This document shows positions 5,452 through 5,887 of a DNA stretch of 5,887 nucleotides, piece after piece. Each line of letters starts with the position of its first letter. The first letter of the stretch is position 1. A program made the position numbers and the translations under genes. Below the pieces are notes generated by a model that searched no databases, was not told where the DNA came from, and was given only the letters and a program-made list of their open reading frames with translations. Origin of the DNA: Octadecabacter sp. (lineage in GTDB: Bacteria; Pseudomonadota; Alphaproteobacteria; Rhodobacterales; Rhodobacteraceae); assembly GCA_003533975.1 (NCBI GenBank), contig DQCL01000148.1, positions 1 through 5,887 of the forward strand, written 5' to 3'.

Positions 5452-5887
5452 ATGCGCGTTTATTATGATCGTGACTGCGACGTTAACCTCATCAAAGACA
5501 AAAAAGTCGCCATCCTCGGCTATGGCTCACAGGGCCACGCCCACGCTTTGAACCTGCGCGACTCTGGCGCGAAGAACCTCGTCGTCGCCCTGCGCGAAGG
5601 CTCCCCTTCTGCAGCCAAGGCCGAAGGCGAAGGCCTTAAGGTTATGGGCATCGCTGAAGCTGCGGCTTGGTGTGATGTGATCATGTTCACAATGCCCGAC
5701 GAACTTCAGGCTGAGACATACAAGAAATACGTCCACGACAACATCAAGCCAGGTGCAGCTATCGCATTCGCACACGGGTTGAACGTACACTTCGGCCTGA
5801 TCGAACCTAAAGAAGGTATCGACGTGATCATGATGGCGCCAAAAGGTCCGGGCCACACCGTGCGCGGCGAATACACCAAAGGCGGCG
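5452..5887 (+). CDS. ilvC: Ketol-acid reductoisomerase (N-terminal part, runs off the window)
   Basis: IlvC catalyses the second common step of valine, leucine and isoleucine synthesis: Mg2+-dependent alkyl migration and NADPH reduction of acetolactate or acetohydroxybutyrate. The 145 residues seen open with [19 protein letters not shown]. The Rossmann dinucleotide loop GYGSQG is at 23-28. Arg48, Ser51 and Ser53 in the loop after the second strand fit NADP(H) preference. FAHGLNVHF (106-114) holds the conserved active-site histidine, and [10 protein letters not shown] (129-138) is a family signature. The frame is intact to the right edge. About 195 residues of a class I (roughly 340-residue) enzyme are missing, including the C-terminal helical domain with the metal ligands. 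AAAGGA (5438-5443) stands eight bases before the ATG. The divergent Lrp gene is the likely local regulator. No leader peptide or attenuator with runs of Leu, Val or Ile codons is seen, and no clear plus-strand promoter hexamers. Confidence 0.96.
   Translation, partial: MRVYYDRDCDVNLIKDKKVAILGYGSQGHAHALNLRDSGAKNLVVALREGSPSAAKAEGEGLKVMGIAEAAAWCDVIMFTMPDELQAETYKKYVHDNIKPGAAIAFAHGLNVHFGLIEPKEGIDVIMMAPKGPGHTVRGEYTKGG

Noticed and set aside
5527..5856. Minus-strand frame of 109 codons opposite ilvC
   Set aside because: It is fully antisense to a highly conserved IlvC sequence; the frame is open because of codon bias.

Overview
The window looks like a chromosomal stretch of an alphaproteobacterium, most likely of the Rhodobacterales (Roseobacter group). 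This rests on the moderately GC-rich coding sequence with an alphaproteobacterial look, the TATCCCGGGGGA...GGGGGCTGGCCCCC terminator type recalled as common in that order, and the general resemblance of the proteins. It is an inference from reading, not from a search. No phage, insertion sequence, CRISPR, rRNA or tRNA was found. Every intergenic gap is shorter than about 140 bases.

Layout. Positions 1-480 (+) hold the C-terminal part of a class I aminotransferase of the aspartate type. Positions 534-950 (+) encode a small conserved-looking protein of unknown function. It is followed by a GC-rich intrinsic terminator and a second, AT-rich hairpin that also contains the stop codon of the convergent gene. 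Positions 1058-2431 (-) encode a NorM-type MATE efflux transporter. It is divergent from 2495-3145 (+), a DUF2461/TIGR02453-family protein with a possible sigma-54-type promoter. That gene converges on a minus-strand block running from 5316 down to 3202: two tandem Lrp/AsnC regulators whose reading frames overlap by four bases, then a class V aminotransferase. Divergent from this block, ilvC (ketol-acid reductoisomerase) begins at 5452 and runs off the right edge.

How the genes fit together. The coherent unit is the right third. A pair of amino-acid-responsive regulators sits head to head with a branched-chain amino acid biosynthesis gene, and a PLP aminotransferase lies downstream in the same direction. 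The 135-base divergent region carries four copies of CGCAT/ATGCG, plus a fifth copy at the ilvC start codon. These are candidate operator half-sites. The first regulator appears to be translated from a leaderless or nearly leaderless mRNA.

The other notable structure is a composite intergenic element found at both convergent junctions (1035-1081 and 3154-3198). Each copy is an AT-rich perfect hairpin followed by the same 21-base GC-rich sequence. In one copy this sequence encodes the C-terminal tail and stop codon of the MATE protein. No clearly novel multi-gene system was seen. The best leads are the tandem-Lrp/ilvC module and the composite junction element.
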